Shown here in pieces: positions 1-7,765 of a DNA stretch of 49,349 bases. The notes beneath the pieces are model-generated. The model made no database searches. It saw nothing but the letters and a program-made list of their open reading frames with translations, and was not told the origin of the DNA. Location of the stretch: the NCBI RefSeq assembly GCF_900172355.1, contig NZ_FWFZ01000026.1, positions 1 to 49,349 on the forward strand, given 5' to 3'. The stretch is from Roseisalinus antarcticus. GTDB lineage: Bacteria; Pseudomonadota; Alphaproteobacteria; Rhodobacterales; Rhodobacteraceae. Within the stretch, counting starts at the first letter, position 1; each line of letters starts with the position of its first letter. Position numbers and translations under genes: made by a program.

Positions 1-58
1 GCACGCGCCTCGTGCCACACTCTCGGTGAGCATATTGGTTGAACGACCAGAAACGAAA

Positions 59-88
59 GAAGCTCGCGACCATGCGGTCGCAAGCTTC
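59..88. repeat. Strong stem-loop near the left edge
   Basis: GAAGCT-C-GCGACC (59-71) pairs with GGTCGC-A-AGCTTC (76-88) around the loop ATGC, giving 12 paired positions with one C/A mismatch. On the minus strand it is followed by a T-rich stretch (TTTCGTTTC), so it could terminate leftward transcription, but no minus-strand gene to its right would use it. Bases 1-253 otherwise hold no gene I can support. The short open frame at 39-257 is low-complexity Arg/Gly/Pro translation and looks spurious. Confidence 0.5.
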
Positions 89-253
89 AACATTCAGCGC
101 AAGGGGCTGGTCCCTTGGGGCGCCCTTTCGACGTTCGGGGCCGGGTTTTCCGGGCGGTCCTGCGCACCTTTTCGTGGCTGTTCTTGGACGTCAACCGGAC
201 GTTAAGGCCTGGGGGCGTAGTGTCCAGCCAGATCAATTGCTCTGGCCTTGCCG

Positions 254-1108
254 ATGACCCTCTACCGCTTCTTGTCGCGCTTTCTTCCCGCGAGTTATCT
301 CGCCAAGCTTTTTCTCGTCGTGTTCGTCGGTTTCGCCGTCCCTCTTGCGGGGCTGGTGCTCTATTCCGTGGGCAGCGGCGCCAATGTGGATCGAAGCCTT
401 CTCGGCGTGCTTTTCGCCGCCAGCTGCGCGGGAATGGTCCTGGTGCTGCTGGGGCTTCGCGCCATGCTGGAGCCGATGCTAATGGTCACCGGCGTGCTCG
501 ACCGCTGGGGTCGCACCGGGCAGGTCCAGATCCTGCCGGAAGATTACAAGGACGAGGTCGGGCTGCTGATGGTCCGGACCAACCGGTTGATGGCCCGGGC
601 GCAGCGCACCCTCGACCAATCCCGCCGCGAATCCGACACCGATCCCCTCACTGGCGCCCTGAACCGGCGCGGCGCGGAGCGGTTGCTGCGCGACGCGCCA
701 GCGGGTTGGATCCTGCTGATGGACCTCGACCAGTTCCGCTTCGTAAACGACCGCAACGGCATGGCCGAGGGGGACCGTATCCTACGGGAGGTCGTTCAGG
801 TCTGCGCCAACATCCTGCGGCAGGACGACCTTTTCGCTCGCTTTGCGGGAGAGGAATTCCTCGTCTTTCTGCCCGGTGCGCCGCGCCATGTGGCCGGGCG
901 CGTGGCCGAGCGGCTCCGCAGCGAGATCACGCAGTCCGTCACTGTTCGCGGGTTGATGCTGACGGCCTCCATCGGTCTCGCCGCACACCCTGGCGGCGAT
1001 TCCATCGATGCCGCGCTCGAGATCGCCGAGGCGGAGCTGGGCCGGGCCAAGGATCTGGGCTGTGACCGAATCTGCGGCGCGGAGGACGGTGGCCAGAGGG
1101 CGGCCTGA
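254..1108 (+). CDS. Membrane-anchored GGDEF diguanylate cyclase
   Basis: This predicted inner-membrane protein of 284 aa makes, or senses, cyclic di-GMP. Two hydrophobic segments (about residues 17-40 and 50-75) precede a HAMP-like linker and a GGDEF domain beginning at DTDPLTGALNRRG. The active-site loop is AGEEF (198-202) rather than GG(D/E)EF. The inhibitory RxxD site is intact (RQDD, 189-192), exactly five residues upstream. The metal-site region LMDLDQF and the ND..G...GD motif are present, with Met replacing the usual His. I chose ATG at 254 over TTG at 248; neither has a strong Shine-Dalgarno. Some AG(D/E)EF proteins are known to be active, so catalysis is possible but not assured. Confidence 0.88.
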   Translation: MTLYRFLSRFLPASYLAKLFLVVFVGFAVPLAGLVLYSVGSGANVDRSLLGVLFAASCAGMVLVLLGLRAMLEPMLMVTGVLDRWGRTGQVQILPEDYKDEVGLLMVRTNRLMARAQRTLDQSRRESDTDPLTGALNRRGAERLLRDAPAGWILLMDLDQFRFVNDRNGMAEGDRILREVVQVCANILRQDDLFARFAGEEFLVFLPGAPRHVAGRVAERLRSEITQSVTVRGLMLTASIGLAAHPGGDSIDAALEIAEAELGRAKDLGCDRICGAEDGGQRAA

Positions 1109-1116
1109 TGGCAGAG

Positions 1117-1130
1117 CCCCGCCCCCGGGG
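1117..1130. terminator. Short GC hairpin after the GGDEF gene
   Basis: CCCCG (1117-1121) and CGGGG (1126-1130) flank a CCCC loop nine bases after the stop codon, followed by TTGAATT. The stem is short, so this is a weak terminator candidate. Confidence 0.3.
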
Positions 1131-1162
1131 TTGAATTGAGCAAGCGCTTTGGATCAGGGGGC

Positions 1163-1182
1163 AGATTATTCGCGAATAATCT
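1163..1182. terminator. Perfect 20-bp palindrome between convergent genes
   Basis: AGATTATTCG is followed directly by CGAATAATCT, a perfect 10+10 palindrome without spacer, then TTT. It lies between the stops of the GGDEF gene (1108) and the Nudix gene (1198). It is AT-rich in a GC-rich setting. Position suggests a bidirectional terminator. A protein-binding palindrome is the alternative, because a zero-spacer palindrome must open several base pairs to form a hairpin loop. Confidence 0.5.
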
Positions 1183-1197
1183 TTGGCGCTCCGGGAT

Positions 1198-1644
1198 CTA
1201 GCGCAGGATCGGCTCGAGAGGGTCGTATGCGGTCGGTGCGTCCGGGGACCAGGCCACCTCGGCAAGCATGTCCGGCTTGACCCGAAGTGCCGACATCTCG
1301 GACCGGGTGACCCACCGCCGATGTGTCACGATTCCTTCCGTATCGGTCCAGGCCCCGTCCGGATCCCCGGCAAGAAGTGCGCACCGGAAATAGATGTCGA
1401 CCTGATGAAAATCGCGTTCCGGATCGTGAAACTCGTTGACGAGACAGGGTCGCCCGACCGCAATCTCCAGGCCGGTTTCCTCGTGGACTTCGCGCACAAG
1501 GTTCTCGGGCAGCGGGCTGTGCGGCTCGGCCCCGCCCCCCGGGGCGCACCAGATATCTTGCCGCCCGCGATAGGCATTGACCAGCAGCAGGCGGTCTGAC
1601 CGAAGCAGCACGGCCCGGACGGCAAGGCGGATCTGACGTGACAT
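1198..1644 (-). CDS. Nudix hydrolase
   Basis: This cytoplasmic Nudix hydrolase of 148 aa would cleave a nucleoside diphosphate linked to another moiety. The substrate cannot be told from sequence. The Nudix box is recognisable: Gly, five residues, then seven residues before REVHEETGL. The catalytic REXXEE core is intact, but the first conserved Glu of the box (GX5E) is Ser (GGGAEPHS). The preceding strand ends WCAPGGG, typical of the fold. The gene converges with the GGDEF gene and diverges from the lipase-like gene, so it is probably monocistronic. ATG at 1644 gives a normal family length. Confidence 0.85.
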   Translation of the reverse strand: MSRQIRLAVRAVLLRSDRLLLVNAYRGRQDIWCAPGGGAEPHSPLPENLVREVHEETGLEIAVGRPCLVNEFHDPERDFHQVDIYFRCALLAGDPDGAWTDTEGIVTHRRWVTRSEMSALRVKPDMLAEVAWSPDAPTAYDPLEPILR

Positions 1645-1742
1645 GGGCAGATGCTCCGCTGTCTGAAACCGCGACGCAAGGGAACTTTTGCGCCTGCCCC
1701 GGCGTCATCCTATATAGGCCGCGTGATGGGAGAGTGACGATA

Positions 1743-2522
1743 ATGATCAGGCTACTTTACGCCGTTCTTGTTGCCGCGGTCCTCATGGCCGCCGCGGTTG
1801 GCGTGCTTGCCCTGCGGCTTGTCGCGGGGCCGGTCCCCGGCGGCGTATCCGCCGACCGGAACGACTGCATCGTGATGCTCCACGGGCTCGCCCGGACCGA
1901 CGCGTCGCTGATGCTGATGCAGGCCGCACTTGAGAACGCGGGCTATCTGGTCGTCAACGAGGGCTATCCGTCGACCGCCGCACCGATCGAGGACCTCGTC
2001 ACCACCCTGCCGGCCCAAGTGGAAAAATGCGGCGACCGTCGTGTCAACTTTGTCACCCATTCGATGGGCGGTATCCTCGCCCGGGCCTGGCTGTCCGAGA
2101 CGCGGCCCGAGCAGATGGGCCGGGTCGTGCAGCTTGCCCCGCCCAATGCCGGATCGGAACTCGTGGATACGCTCACGCCCTACGCGGCCTTCACCTGGCT
2201 GAACGGACCGGCCGCCCGGCAATTGGGGACCGCCCCTGAAAACCTGCCCGCCTCCCTGCCGCCGCCGGACTATGACATCGGGGTCATCGCCGGCAGGGTC
2301 AGCCTGAACCCAATCTATTCCAGCATGATCAGCGGCCCCGACGACGGCAAGGTCGCAGTCAGCTCGACGCGGGTTTCGGGCATGACCGACCACATCACCC
2401 TGCCGGTCACCCACACGTTCCTGATGAACAACCCGCTTGTGGTCGCAGAGGTCCTGCACTTCCTCGAGACCGGGCAGTTCGACCGGCAGATGACCTATGC
2501 CCGGGCCGCGCTGCCGCTCTAG
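1743..2522 (+). CDS. Alpha/beta-hydrolase, lipase-like, membrane-anchored or exported
   Basis: This 259-aa serine hydrolase starts with a hydrophobic segment (residues 2-28), so it is probably a signal anchor or signal peptide with a periplasmic catalytic domain. The oxyanion-loop motif HGLARTD (47-53) and nucleophile elbow THSMGG (Ser107) are clear; the elbow has Thr where GxSxG has Gly. Candidate acid and base are in GPDDGKVAV and [10 protein letters not shown]. This layout fits triacylglycerol-lipase or PGAP1-like families. The substrate is unknown. The open frame extends upstream, but ATG 1743 follows GGGAGAG and begins the hydrophobic segment. Its stop TAG overlaps the purK stop on the other strand within CTAG. 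Confidence 0.82.
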   Translation: MIRLLYAVLVAAVLMAAAVGVLALRLVAGPVPGGVSADRNDCIVMLHGLARTDASLMLMQAALENAGYLVVNEGYPSTAAPIEDLVTTLPAQVEKCGDRRVNFVTHSMGGILARAWLSETRPEQMGRVVQLAPPNAGSELVDTLTPYAAFTWLNGPAARQLGTAPENLPASLPPPDYDIGVIAGRVSLNPIYSSMISGPDDGKVAVSSTRVSGMTDHITLPVTHTFLMNNPLVVAEVLHFLETGQFDRQMTYARAALPL

Positions 2523-3589
2523 GCGGGTCCGGTGATCCGGTTCACATGACCCATCTTGCGCCCCGCGCGGGCCTCGGCCTTGCCGTAGAGATGCAGCGCC
2601 GCGCCCTCGGCCGCCAGCGCCGGAACCCGGCATACATCGAAACCTATGAGGTTTTCCATCTCGACATTGGAATGGCGTTGTCCGTCGCCGAGGGGCCAGC
2701 CGGCGACGGCACGGACATGTTGCTCGAACTGGCAGATGGTGCAGCCAGTCTGGGTCCAATGGCCGGAATTATGCACCCGCGGCGCGAACTCGTTCACCAC
2801 CAGACCCGCCGGCGTCACGAACAGCTCGACCCCGATCACGCCGACATAATCCAGCGAATTGAGTATCTTCGCGGTCAACAACACGGCATCCGTTACAACC
2901 GTCGCCGGGACCGATGCCGGCACGGTCGTGCGCTGCAGAATTCCATCCTGATGGACGTTTCTGCCTGGATCGAAACAGGCCACGGCGCCATCGAGGCCAC
3001 GGGCGCCGATCACCGAGATCTCGGCGGAGAACTCGACGTACCCCTCCAGGATCGCCTCGGCCCCGGCCATCGAAGCCCACGCTTCCGCCCCGTCCGTCGG
3101 CGTGGTCAGCCGGGCCTGGCCCTTGCCGTCATAGCCCAGGCGCCGGGTCTTGAGGATCGCAGGCACGCCGATCTGTGCGACCGCGGCCGTCATCTCGGAG
3201 TCATTCGAGATCGGCGCAAACGGCGCCGTCGCAAGGCCCAGAGAGGCAAGAAAGGTCTTTTCCGTCAGGCGATCCTGCGACGTGGCAAGCGCCTTGCGGT
3301 TGGGCCGGATCGGCCGCACCGCCTCGATCGCGTCAAGCGCCGCGGCGGGCACGTTCTCGAACTCGTAAGTCACGACGTCCACCGCTTTCGCGAACGCCGC
3401 GAGCGCCTCTGCGTCGTTCCAGGCGGCGGTGGTGCAGGCGGCGGCCACCTGGGCCGCGGGCGGCGACGGGGCAGGGTCGTAGATATGACAGACCAGCCCG
3501 AGCCGGGCCGCGGCAAGCGCCAGCATGCGGCCCAATTGGCCGCCGCCGAGGATGCCGATCACCGATCCGGGGGGCAGCGGCTCAGTCAT
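2519..3589 (-). CDS. purK: 5-(carboxyamino)imidazole ribonucleotide synthase PurK
   Basis: PurK is an ATP-grasp enzyme that converts AIR, ATP and bicarbonate to N5-CAIR in purine synthesis. The N-terminus has the nucleotide-fold loop [12 protein letters not shown]. Downstream come the family motifs [44 protein letters not shown], and [15 protein letters not shown] near the C-terminus. At 356 aa the length is normal. The frame runs further upstream, but ATG 3589 sits just before the first beta strand and overlaps the purE stop by 8 nt, so translation is probably coupled to purE. Confidence 0.96.
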   Translation of the reverse strand: MTEPLPPGSVIGILGGGQLGRMLALAAARLGLVCHIYDPAPSPPAAQVAAACTTAAWNDAEALAAFAKAVDVVTYEFENVPAAALDAIEAVRPIRPNRKALATSQDRLTEKTFLASLGLATAPFAPISNDSEMTAAVAQIGVPAILKTRRLGYDGKGQARLTTPTDGAEAWASMAGAEAILEGYVEFSAEISVIGARGLDGAVACFDPGRNVHQDGILQRTTVPASVPATVVTDAVLLTAKILNSLDYVGVIGVELFVTPAGLVVNEFAPRVHNSGHWTQTGCTICQFEQHVRAVAGWPLGDGQRHSNVEMENLIGFDVCRVPALAAEGAALHLYGKAEARAGRKMGHVNRITGPA

Positions 3590-4082
3590 CGACGGGCGCC
3601 TCGGGAATCGAGGCCGAAAGCGCGGCCCGCCAGGCATCTATCCGCGCACCGAGCCCAGGGTCGCCCAGGGCGACGATCTGGGCGGCCATCAGCCCGCCGT
3701 TGAGGGCACCGGCCCCGCCGATCGCCATCGTGGCAACCGGAAAACCGCGCGGCATCTGGACGATGGAATAGAGGCTGTCGACCCCGCCCAGCGCCCGGGT
3801 CTGCACCGGAACCCCGATCACCGGCACCCGGGTCTTGGACGCGAGCATGCCGGGCAGATGCGCGGCCCCCCCGGCCCCGGCGACGATCACCTGCAGGCCG
3901 CGCCCGGCCGCCGTGCGTCCGTAATCCCACAGCCGGTCGGGGGTGCGGTGCGCCGAGACGATTCGGGCCTCATACGGCACGCCAAGCTCGTCGAGAACGG
4001 CGGCGGCTTCCTTCATGGTCGGCCAGTCGGACTGACTTCCCATGACGATACCGACCTTCGGATCAGTTTGCGCGTCGGCCAT
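3582..4082 (-). CDS. purE: N5-CAIR mutase PurE
   Basis: PurE (166 aa) rearranges N5-CAIR to CAIR, the step after PurK. Diagnostic motifs are GSQSDWPTM (15-23), SAHRTP with the active-site His45, [12 protein letters not shown], and [14 protein letters not shown], all class I PurE. It is the first gene of a purE-purK operon, with an 8-nt overlap into purK. ATG 4082 is preceded by GGGGGAGAG and ACAAGG. A TATAGT hexamer on the minus strand (4116-4121) could be a -10 element, without a clear -35. Confidence 0.97.
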   Translation of the reverse strand: MADAQTDPKVGIVMGSQSDWPTMKEAAAVLDELGVPYEARIVSAHRTPDRLWDYGRTAAGRGLQVIVAGAGGAAHLPGMLASKTRVPVIGVPVQTRALGGVDSLYSIVQMPRGFPVATMAIGGAGALNGGLMAAQIVALGDPGLGARIDAWRAALSASIPEAPVDD

Positions 4083-4148
4083 CCTTGTGGCTCTCCCCCG
4101 GAAAACGGAAGCGGCACTATAGGCGCGACATCCTCCCGCGCAAGCGGC

Positions 4149-4370
4149 TCAGGCGATGATATCCGGTGTAATCCGATCCTCGAGCGCGGCGATGCGATCC
4201 TTGAGGTGGAGCTTTTGCTTTTTCAGACGGCGGATCGTCAGCACATCGGACGAGGGCCCCTTCTCCTGAAGGGCATGGATCGCGTCATCGAGATCGCGAT
4301 GCTGCTGGCGCAGCACCCCAAGTTCGATGACCAAGACCTCAAGTTGTTCCATCCGGGCGGATGTATTCAT
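4149..4370 (-). CDS. DUF465 / YdcH-family small coiled-coil protein
   Basis: This 73-aa protein is helical throughout, with heptad-like Leu spacing (MEQLEVLVIELGVLRQQHRDL...) and the family core RRLKKQKLHLKDRIAALE near the C-terminus. DUF465/YdcH proteins are common in proteobacteria and have no settled function. It sits between purE and the divergent hsp20 gene. No catalytic residues are visible. Confidence 0.85.
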   Translation of the reverse strand: MNTSARMEQLEVLVIELGVLRQQHRDLDDAIHALQEKGPSSDVLTIRRLKKQKLHLKDRIAALEDRITPDIIA

Positions 4371-4433
4371 GGCTGGGCTCCCTCAAGGCCTTGAAGATAG
4401 CCTAGCGAGGGCGTTCGGCCTAGCCCCCTCGGA

Positions 4434-4462
4434 CTTGCGGGACACTCTGACCGACCCCATAT
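4434..4462 (+). promoter_or_regulatory. Sigma-32 (RpoH)-type heat-shock promoter
   Basis: CTTGCGG at 4434-4440 and CCCCATAT at 4455-4462 are separated by 14 nt. This closely matches the RpoH consensus (CTTGAAA, 11-16 nt, CCCCATNT). It lies 64 nt upstream of the Hsp20 start on the same strand, where a heat-shock promoter is expected. Confidence 0.8.
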
Positions 4463-4526
4463 TTGCATCAAGGTCGCCATAACGGGGCCGAATGATCGAC
4501 AGTCGCTTGATGAAGGACATGTCCGA

Positions 4527-4940
4527 ATGACGAAACTCACGCTTGGGGCACATCCGTTCCTGCTTGGCTTCGAACAGCTGGAACGGCTGGTCGAGCGGAC
4601 CGCCAAGAGCGGGAATGAGGGGTATCCCCCCTACAACATCGAACAGACGTCCGAGACGTCCTATCGCATCACGCTGGCCGTTGCCGGGTTCTCCATCTCG
4701 GACCTGGCGATCACGGTCGAGGACAACCAGCTGGTGATACGTGGGCGACAGCAGGACGACGACGAAGGCCGGCTGTTTCTGCACCGGGGTATTGCCGCGC
4801 GACAATTTCAGCGCAGCTTTGTTCTGGCAGATGGCGTCGATGTCGGCGAGGCGATCATGGAAAACGGGCTGCTGCACGTCGATCTGAACCGGCAGGTGCC
4901 GGAAAGCGTCGTCCAGACGATCCAGATACGGAGGAAGTGA
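4527..4940 (+). CDS. Hsp20-family small heat-shock protein
   Basis: A 137-aa ATP-independent holdase chaperone of the alpha-crystallin/IbpA type. The N-terminus has the IbpA-like pattern HPFLLGFEQLERLVER. The alpha-crystallin domain starts at YPPYNIEQTSETSYRITLAV, includes VEDNQLVIRGRQ, and ends with the signature ENGLLHVDLNR. ATG 4527 has AAGGA nine bases upstream. The SD lies beside the palindrome GGACATGTCC (4515-4524). DUF1150 follows after 3 nt, and the sigma-32 promoter upstream implies heat induction of both genes. Confidence 0.94.
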   Translation: MTKLTLGAHPFLLGFEQLERLVERTAKSGNEGYPPYNIEQTSETSYRITLAVAGFSISDLAITVEDNQLVIRGRQQDDDEGRLFLHRGIAARQFQRSFVLADGVDVGEAIMENGLLHVDLNRQVPESVVQTIQIRRK

Positions 4941-4943
4941 GCG

Positions 4944-5168
4944 ATGAATACCAAACTGAATTTCGACCAGCAGGACGGGAATCTCGTCTACGTGAAACCC
5001 GTGGCCGTCGCGGACCTGCCGCAGGAGGTCCAGGAAAAGGCCGAGGGCCTGACCCAGATCTTCGCGGTGCACAACGCCGAAGGAGAACAGCTTGCCCTGG
5101 TTGCGGACAAGAACCTCGCTTTCGAGCTTGCGCGGCAACACGACATGTCGCCGATGACCGTGCACTGA
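4944..5168 (+). CDS. DUF1150 family protein
   Basis: This 74-aa protein matches DUF1150, an alphaproteobacterial family of unknown function often found beside hsp20. Recognisable blocks are NLVYVKPVAVADLP, the central IFAVHNAEGEQLALV, and the C-terminal AFELARQHDMSPMTVH. The start is 3 nt after the Hsp20 stop with GAGGAAG as ribosome binding site, so the two are co-translated. A role in the heat-shock response is inferred only from this position and the shared promoter. Confidence 0.88.
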   Translation: MNTKLNFDQQDGNLVYVKPVAVADLPQEVQEKAEGLTQIFAVHNAEGEQLALVADKNLAFELARQHDMSPMTVH

Positions 5169-5180
5169 ACCCAGATGGGT

Positions 5181-5200
5181 CCCCGGGGTTGCGCCCGGGG
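5181..5200. terminator. GC hairpin after the hsp20-DUF1150 operon
   Basis: CCCCGGG (5181-5187) pairs perfectly with CCCGGGG (5194-5200) around GTTGCG, starting 12 nt after the DUF1150 stop. There is no U-run behind it, so termination could be weak or partial. Confidence 0.5.
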
Positions 5201-5213
5201 GTCGTCCATGTCG

Positions 5214-5237
5214 TTCTTGCCGACACGTCGGCAAGGA
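5214..5237 (+). promoter_or_regulatory. Hairpin occluding the Shine-Dalgarno of the AstE-like gene
   Basis: TTCTTGCCGA (5214-5223) pairs with TCGGCAAGGA (5228-5237) around CACG, 10 bp with one G-U. The 3' arm contains AAGGA (5233-5237), the ribosome binding site for the GTG start at 5245. The structure could lower initiation or act as a terminator for the operon upstream. Confidence 0.5.
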
Positions 5238-5244
5238 AACACCA

Positions 5245-6288
5245 GTGACCAAACGTCCCCCTTTCGAGATCGGAAGCGCGAAGGTCCCCGCGGGGACGCG
5301 CATGGTCGTGGACCTGCCTGTCTCTGTCCTGTCCGATCACACGCCCGTCAACCTGTCGGTGGAGGTGATCCACGGGGCCCGGCCCGGCCCGGCGGTCTTC
5401 GTCAGCGCGGCCGTCCACGGCGACGAGGTGATCGGGGTCGAAATCGCGCGGCGGCTTTTGCGCTCGCCGCAGCTCAAGGGCCTCAGGGGCACGCTTCTGG
5501 TGGTGCCGATCGTCAATGCCTTCGGCTTCCTGAACCGCTCTCGCTACCTTCCCGACCGGCGCGACCTGAACCGGGCCTTCCCGGGAAATGCGGGCGGGTC
5601 GCTCGCCTCGCGGCTGGCGCACCTGTTCCTGACCGAGATCGTCCTGCGGTGCGACCTTGGGATAGACCTGCATTCCGCCGCCGTTCACCGCACCAACTTG
5701 CCGCAGATCCGCATCACGCCGGGCGATCCGGTCCTGCAAGAGCTGGGCCGCGCCTTCGGGGCGCCGGTGATCCTGACCTCGCCGGTCCGGGCGGGGTCGT
5801 TGCGGGCCGAGGCCAAGGAGCGTGGCGTCGAAATGCTGCTGTTCGAAGCCGGAGAGGGGCTGCGGTTCGACGAGATCGCCGTGCGCACCGGTGTCGCGGG
5901 CATCCTGCGGGTGCTGCGGCACCGCAGGATGCTGCCGGCCAAGGGCATCTCCCAGCCCAAATCCCTGCCGGTGGTGGCCTCCGACACCTCGTGGCTGCGG
6001 GCCCCGCGCGGTGGGCTCTTGCGGACATTTCGCGGCGATGGCGAGGCGGTGGAGAAAGGCGCGGTGATGGCCGCCGTCAGCGACCCGTTCGGCGAGACCG
6101 ACACCGAGGTCACCGCGCCCTTCTCGGGGCTGATCATCGGCCGCGCGGTGCTGCCCGTAGTCAACGAGGGCGACGCGATCTTTCACCTGGCGCGGGTCTC
6201 GCGGCCAGACGCGGTGGGGGCGGCGATGGTGGAAAACCTCGATCATCACTCGAACGATCCGCTGTTCGACGAGGACGAGATCATCTGA
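5245..6288 (+). CDS. Succinylglutamate desuccinylase/aspartoacylase-family deacylase
   Basis: A 347-aa M14-type zinc hydrolase of the AstE/AspA family, predicted to cleave an amide bond of an N-acylated amino acid or similar compound. Zinc ligands are visible in AAVHGDEVIG (His, Glu) and DLHSAAVHR (His). DLNRAFPG is the substrate-binding loop, and a C-terminal beta domain follows. The GTG start at 5245 is supported by AAGGA at 5233-5237. The substrate cannot be named: there is no arginine succinyltransferase pathway nearby. Translation may be limited by the hairpin that covers its Shine-Dalgarno. Confidence 0.85.
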   Translation: MTKRPPFEIGSAKVPAGTRMVVDLPVSVLSDHTPVNLSVEVIHGARPGPAVFVSAAVHGDEVIGVEIARRLLRSPQLKGLRGTLLVVPIVNAFGFLNRSRYLPDRRDLNRAFPGNAGGSLASRLAHLFLTEIVLRCDLGIDLHSAAVHRTNLPQIRITPGDPVLQELGRAFGAPVILTSPVRAGSLRAEAKERGVEMLLFEAGEGLRFDEIAVRTGVAGILRVLRHRRMLPAKGISQPKSLPVVASDTSWLRAPRGGLLRTFRGDGEAVEKGAVMAAVSDPFGETDTEVTAPFSGLIIGRAVLPVVNEGDAIFHLARVSRPDAVGAAMVENLDHHSNDPLFDEDEII

Positions 6289-6383
6289 CCGGGACACGTT
6301 TTCGCCACCTGCCTAAACGGCCCGTGCGCGGCGCTGCGGGACAGGGTATGATGGCGCGAACGTTCTGAACGGGACCGAACGAC

Positions 6384-7763
6384 GTGACCTTTGATCCGAT
6401 TCTCGCGGAAATCCGGTTCGGCACCGGGCTGTCTCCGCGTTTCCCCCTGCCCGGACAGGTCGATGACCTGCTGATCCGCCTGTCGTCGCCGGACGCCGCC
6501 GGGTCAGAGATGCCGATTCCGCCCTATTCCGATGTGACGCCGTCGTCCAGCGAGCTGCGCAAGGCGACCGCCGATGTCCGCAACGCCGAAACCGAGGCCG
6601 CGCGCGAAGAGGCGGTGGCCCTGCGCAAGATCCTGCAGGACCAGGCCCGCCGGATCCGCCATGACGGGCTGACCGCGACCCTGATGCGGGCCGTCCGCTC
6701 GCCCGACGGGATGCGGGAGCGGCTGACCGCCTTCTGGGCCGATCATTTCACCGTGCGGGCCCGCGGCGGCGTGACCCGGCACCTGGTCGGGCCGTTCGTC
6801 GAAGAGGCCATTCGCCCCAATCTCACCGGGCGGTTCAGCGATCTTCTGGTGGCGGTGACGACCCACCCGATGATGGGATATTACCTCGACCAGCACCGCT
6901 CGATCGGGCCGAACAGCCGGATGGGGCTGAACAACGGCCTCGGGCTGAACGAGAATCTCGCGCGTGAATTGCTGGAATTGCATACGGTGGGGGTCAAAGG
7001 CCCCTATTCCCAAGCCGATGTGCGCCAGCTTGCCGAGTTGCTGACCGGTCTCTACTGGCGGCCCGACCGAGGCCTGGTGTTTCGCACCCGCGCGGCCGAA
7101 CCGGGGCCGGAACAGGTGCTGGGGCGCAGCTATGGCGGCGAGGAGGAATCGCTCGACGCCATCGTCGACGTACTGCACGACTTGGCACTGCACCCGGCGA
7201 CGGCGCGGCACCTTGCCACCAAGCTTGTCGTGCATTTCGTCTCGGACACGCCGGACCCCGATCTGGTGGATGCCGTCGCCGCCGTCTACCTGCAATCGGG
7301 CGGGCGGCTGCTCGCGACCTACGAGGCGCTGTTGCAGCATCCGGCCGCCTGGGCGCCGGAGCGGCGCAAGGTCAAGAAACCGCTGGACTTCATGCAATCG
7401 GCGATGCGGGCGCTGGATGTCGATCCGGCTTCCGTCCGGGACCTGGGCGGGCGGCAGATGCGCGCCTGGTTCTATGAACACCTGCGCCGCATGGGGCAGG
7501 AATGGGAACGGCCGCTCAGCCCCGAAGGCTGGCCGGAAGAGCCCGAGGCCTGGGTCACCCCGCAGGCCCTGGCCGGCCGCATCGACTGGTCCATGCAGGT
7601 GCCGCAGCACCTGGTGGAGCCCTTGCCCGATCCGCGCGACTTTCTCGTGGCGGCCTTCGGGCCGGAGCCGCCCGAAGAGGTCGCCTTCGCCGCCCGCGCC
7701 GCCGAGGGCCGCCGCGAGGGGATCGGCCTCGTCCTCGCCTCCGCCGCGTTTCAAAGGAGATGA
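6384..7763 (+). CDS. DUF1800 family protein
   Basis: This 459-aa protein matches DUF1800, a family of unknown biochemical function that often sits beside DUF1501. Typical segments are MRERLTAFWADHFTV, the core GLNENLARELLELHTVGV followed by YSQADVRQLAELLTG, and HPATARHLATKLVVHFVSD. No signal peptide is visible, so it may be cytoplasmic or exported with its partner. The start is GTG 6384 without a strong Shine-Dalgarno. A TATGAT hexamer at 6347-6352 could be a -10. It is the first gene of an overlapping four-gene unit. Confidence 0.9.
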   Translation: MTFDPILAEIRFGTGLSPRFPLPGQVDDLLIRLSSPDAAGSEMPIPPYSDVTPSSSELRKATADVRNAETEAAREEAVALRKILQDQARRIRHDGLTATLMRAVRSPDGMRERLTAFWADHFTVRARGGVTRHLVGPFVEEAIRPNLTGRFSDLLVAVTTHPMMGYYLDQHRSIGPNSRMGLNNGLGLNENLARELLELHTVGVKGPYSQADVRQLAELLTGLYWRPDRGLVFRTRAAEPGPEQVLGRSYGGEEESLDAIVDVLHDLALHPATARHLATKLVVHFVSDTPDPDLVDAVAAVYLQSGGRLLATYEALLQHPAAWAPERRKVKKPLDFMQSAMRALDVDPASVRDLGGRQMRAWFYEHLRRMGQEWERPLSPEGWPEEPEAWVTPQALAGRIDWSMQVPQHLVEPLPDPRDFLVAAFGPEPPEEVAFAARAAEGRREGIGLVLASAAFQRR

Positions 7764-7765
7764 CC

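Noticed and set aside
39-257. 72-codon frame at the left edge
   Set aside because: Low-complexity sequence, no ribosome binding site, and overlap with the strong stem-loop argue against a gene.
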